From Catellatospora sp. IY07-71 (GTDB lineage Bacteria > Actinomycetota > Actinomycetes > Mycobacteriales > Micromonosporaceae), in contig NZ_AP023360.1 of NCBI RefSeq assembly GCF_018326265.1, forward strand, positions 536,501 through 600,500: DNA of 64,000 nt, written 5' to 3'. Positions 61,918 through 64,000 of the stretch are shown in pieces. Position 1 is the stretch's first letter. The number at the start of each line of letters is the position of its first letter. The notes below the pieces were generated by a model. That model saw only the letters and a program-made list of their open reading frames with translations. It searched no databases and was not told the DNA's origin. Made by a program: the position numbers and the translations under genes.

Positions 61918-62211
61918 TGTCAGGAGGCGGCGGAGGGCGGCGAGGTCGGCGGCGGCAGCGGCGGTCTGCGCGGGGGTGGGGCCGGCGGCGATGAGGTCGG
62001 CGGTGACCACGCGGAGCTGATCGGGCAGGGCCAGATCGGACAGGCGCGGCACGGGGCGGCGCGGCGTGCTCGCCAGGTCCGCGGACTGGTCGGCGAAGGA
62101 CTGGACCAGGCGGTGCACCGGCTCGCCACGGTCGCGCCACCGTTCGGGCGTCCAGTGTCCGACCTGGTTGACCAGTAGCTCCACGGCGCGCATCAGCTGC
62201 TCGGTGCTCAC
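61915..62211 (-). CDS. Small hypothetical helical protein
   Basis: The 98-residue product starts STEQLMRAVELLVNQVGHW and is mostly helical with Ala, Asp and Leu; no membrane segment, Cys or known motif is seen. The frame stays open upstream, but the GTG at 62211 gives the compact protein; its ribosome site is weak. The stop codon comes from the family D palindrome. I do not recognise a family. Confidence 0.55.
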   Translation of the reverse strand: MSTEQLMRAVELLVNQVGHWTPERWRDRGEPVHRLVQSFADQSADLASTPRRPVPRLSDLALPDQLRVVTADLIAAGPTPAQTAAAAADLAALRRLLT

Positions 62212-62241
62212 GCCTGAAGATTGTCCCGGCCCGGAAACGGG

Positions 62242-62272
62242 CCGACGCCCCGGGGCGGCCCCGGGGCGTCGG
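62242..62272 (-). terminator. Terminator after Bax inhibitor-1 gene
   Basis: CCGACGCCCCGGGG (62242-62255) and CCCCGGGGCGTCGG (62259-62272) form a perfect 14-base stem with a 3-base loop, 35 bases past the stop of the minus-strand gene. Confidence 0.8.
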
Positions 62273-62306
62273 TCGTCGTGTCCGTCCTGGTGTGACCAGG
62301 CCGCGG

Positions 62307-63122
62307 TCAGTCCTCCGAGAAGTACGACAGCAGGCGCAGGAACTCCAGGTACATCCAGACCAGCTCGACGAGGATGCCGAACGCGCCCAGCCAGCCGTAC
62401 TTGCGCGGCAGGCCGGCGGCGATGCCGTCCTCGATCTGCTTGAAGTTGACCACGAACATCAGCGCCGCGACCACGATGCAGACCAGGCTGAAGCCGATCG
62501 CGATGGGGCTGCCGTCCCGCAGCGGGCTGACCACGCCGGTGAAGAAGTAGAGCACCAGGTTCACCAGCATCACGACGCCGAGGCCGGCGGCGATGCCGAT
62601 GACGACCCGCATGAACTTCGGCGTCGCCCGGATGATCTTCGCCTTGTACAGCACGGCCATGGTGAGGAACACGCCGAGCGTCGCGATGACCGCCTGCAGC
62701 ACGATGCCGTCGAACAGGTAGTCGTAGACCTTGCTCACCACACCGAGGAAGATGCCCTCGATCACGGCGTAACCGATGATCACGGCGGCGTTCGTGATCT
62801 GCGCGAACGAGATCGCCAGACCGACGATCACGCCCAGGAACATCGAGCCGTACCAGACCGGCTTGATGACCTCCAGCGGCACCACGGCCCACGAGATCGC
62901 CGCGAACAGCGCGGTGATCGCGAGCAGGGACACCGTCTTGACGACGACGTCGTCGACGGTCATCCGGTCGGCCTGTCCGGACTGGACCACCTCGGGGTAG
63001 CCGTAGCCCTGGCCGTCAGCCTGCGGGTAGCCCGCCGGGGCGCCCTGGCCCGGCACGGTATACCGCGGCTGCTGAGCAGCCGCCGCGCTGATGCGGCCGA
63101 GCACCGGGTTCGAACTCTTCAC
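62307..63122 (-). CDS. Bax inhibitor-1/YccA family membrane protein
   Basis: The 271-residue protein has a polar Gln/Gly/Tyr-rich start and seven membrane helices from about residue 60. The typical KSSNPVLGRI opening, the GSMFLGVIVGLAISFAQ helix and the ending YLEFLRLLSYFSED are family marks; relatives move protons or calcium across membranes. The GTG at 63122 is chosen because GAGGAGGCG precedes it and KSSNPVL then lies at the start. A strong terminator follows. Confidence 0.9.
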   Translation of the reverse strand: MKSSNPVLGRISAAAAQQPRYTVPGQGAPAGYPQADGQGYGYPEVVQSGQADRMTVDDVVVKTVSLLAITALFAAISWAVVPLEVIKPVWYGSMFLGVIVGLAISFAQITNAAVIIGYAVIEGIFLGVVSKVYDYLFDGIVLQAVIATLGVFLTMAVLYKAKIIRATPKFMRVVIGIAAGLGVVMLVNLVLYFFTGVVSPLRDGSPIAIGFSLVCIVVAALMFVVNFKQIEDGIAAGLPRKYGWLGAFGILVELVWMYLEFLRLLSYFSED

Positions 63123-63249
63123 AGCGGGTCTCGCCTCCTCCACATGGGTTGTGCCCGACAGAGTAGCGGATTAACGCACCTGCGGTGATCGACGTTTTAC
63201 TGCATGATCGCCGTCGGCGGGTGACGGCTCGCGGACCTGGGAGTGACAC

Positions 63250-63726
63250 ATGACGATCACGGTGGACCGGCTGACCGGCGACGACTGGCAGACACTACGT
63301 GAGCTGCGGCTCAACGCGTTGCAGGAGGCGCCGTACGCGTTCGGCTCGACGTTCGAGCGCGAGCGGGACCGGGCCGAGCAGGAGTGGCGGGCCCGGCTGG
63401 ACAGCCCGGCGTCGGCGAGCTTCGCGGCACTGCTCGACGGCGTGCCGGCGGGCCTGGCGGGAGGTTATCTGCCGGAGGGCGGGCAGGACGCCGTCGAGCT
63501 GGTCTCCATGTGGGTGTCCCCGGCGGCGCGCGGGCGGCGGATCGCCGAGCAGCTCGTCGACGCGGTGGCCGGCTGGGCTCGTGACCTGGGCCGGGCCGAG
63601 GTGGTGCTGGAGGTCGCCGCGGGCAACGACACCGCGAGGCGGGTGTACGAGCGCTGCGGGTTCATGCCCTGCGCCGAGGTGCCCCACACGCCCGGCGGCA
63701 CGCGTATGCGGCGGCCGTCGCGTTGA
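63250..63726 (+). CDS. GNAT family N-acetyltransferase
   Basis: The 158-residue protein has the GNAT pattern: LRELRLNALQEAPYAFGST near the start, strand VELVSMWVSPAARG followed by RRIAEQLVDAVAGWA for acetyl-CoA binding, and GNDTARRVYERCGF. The amino part with the APYAFGST motif is common in amino-group acetyltransferases of actinobacteria. The substrate is unknown. The start is the ATG at 63250. Confidence 0.88.
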   Translation: MTITVDRLTGDDWQTLRELRLNALQEAPYAFGSTFERERDRAEQEWRARLDSPASASFAALLDGVPAGLAGGYLPEGGQDAVELVSMWVSPAARGRRIAEQLVDAVAGWARDLGRAEVVLEVAAGNDTARRVYERCGFMPCAEVPHTPGGTRMRRPSR

Positions 63727-63852
63727 CGCCAATCGACACGCCGCTTCTTTACGGAACCTTAATTAATTGACGGCGAATTACCTCCCGCGAACCGGTTGCC
63801 GGAGCATGGCCGAACGTCGGCGAATTTGTGCCTTAAAGCGGGCGGCCAAGGG

Positions 63853-63881
63853 GTGACAGACCGCCGGAGGCTCGCTATGCT
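63853..63881 (+). promoter_or_regulatory. Promoter of predicted small RNA
   Basis: GTGACA (63853-63858) and TATGCT (63876-63881) are spaced by 17 bases. The predicted start is near 63888, directly before a terminator-like hairpin. Confidence 0.55.
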
Positions 63882-63887
63882 CGTCCC

Positions 63888-63945
63888 CAACGCGCTCCAA
63901 TCGCCCGCTTCCCCCGTGGCAGGCGATCGGAGCGCGTCACTTTTT
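63888..63945 (+). ncRNA. Predicted short RNA ending in a U-tract terminator
   Basis: A 16-base stem (63890-63905 with 63922-63937, one mismatch) carries a 16-base loop rich in C (CTTCCCCCG) and is followed by CACTTTTT. This is the only U-tract terminator noticed in the window. With the promoter just upstream it defines a transcript of about 58 bases. It may be a small RNA or an attenuated leader of a gene beyond 64000. No open frame of note lies within it. Confidence 0.5.
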
Positions 63946-64000
63946 GCAAGACTTTTCAGTACGCCATTCGGCGCGCCTTTCGGCCGATGCCGCGCTGCCA

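Noticed and set aside
63727-63852. AT-rich patch with TTAATTAATTGACG as a promoter
   Set aside because: TTGACG is present but no -10 element lies 16-18 bases further on; nothing else is recognisable in this stretch.

Overview
The window is very GC-rich chromosomal DNA with dense genes on both strands, frequent GTG and TTG starts and strong third-position G/C. A mycothiol conjugate amidase gene (mca) beside a DUF4307 gene and greA marks it as actinobacterial. The mix of families (a giant zinc-ribbon membrane protein, SigE-type sigma factor, DUF4307, PmoA-type proteins, abundant palindromic spacers) suggests a Micromonosporaceae-like actinomycete; the genus is inference. No phage, insertion sequence, CRISPR, tRNA or rRNA was seen.

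Layout. 1-9 kb: 5' part of hrpA, a secreted GH18 chitinase, a polyprenyl-phosphate GT2, a VOC protein, TspO, Dps, a stress-protein-like gene, a divergent MarR/SnoaL pair and an acyl-CoA dehydrogenase. 9-22 kb: UDP-sugar dehydrogenase, a 1650-residue membrane protein, purE-purK, an asparagine-synthetase-like protein fused to an F420-ligase-like domain, and a YyaL-type thioredoxin protein. 22-23.2 kb: two decayed genes. 23-30.6 kb: PspA with a coiled-coil membrane partner, a GGDEF-EAL protein, mca, DUF4307, greA. 30.6-40.8 kb: ilvA coupled to a DUF4328 gene, an amidase, a tandem pair of membrane-anchored beta proteins, divergent metB/msrA, a DUF3592 protein, and a sigma factor with a membrane protein and a lipoprotein that share a domain. 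41-50.3 kb: a divergent carbohydrate locus (GH3, Gfo/Idh, PmoA; LplB/YtcP-type permeases, binding lipoprotein, cupin) with no ATPase or regulator gene. 50.3-64 kb: two membrane glycosyltransferase-type genes, GNAT, RNase Z, a small Cys protein, an anchored surface protein, cystathionine beta-synthase, YkvA, two SGNH hydrolases joined by mini-ORFs, thiolase, Bax inhibitor-1 protein, GNAT and a predicted small RNA.

Themes. Sulfur and redox genes recur (metB, cbs, msrA, mca). The acyl-CoA dehydrogenase and thiolase share an upstream TTAACGnTCGnTC motif. Three CCGAAAC-type operators lie in the divergent sugar promoter region. The most unusual layer is intergenic: several families of long palindromes sit at gene ends, two families keep their loop sequence and occur in inverted orientation, and three genes take their stop codon from a palindrome arm. 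The most unusual protein is the asparagine-synthetase-like fusion at 17527-19776, whose recognisable active-site motifs all look degraded.
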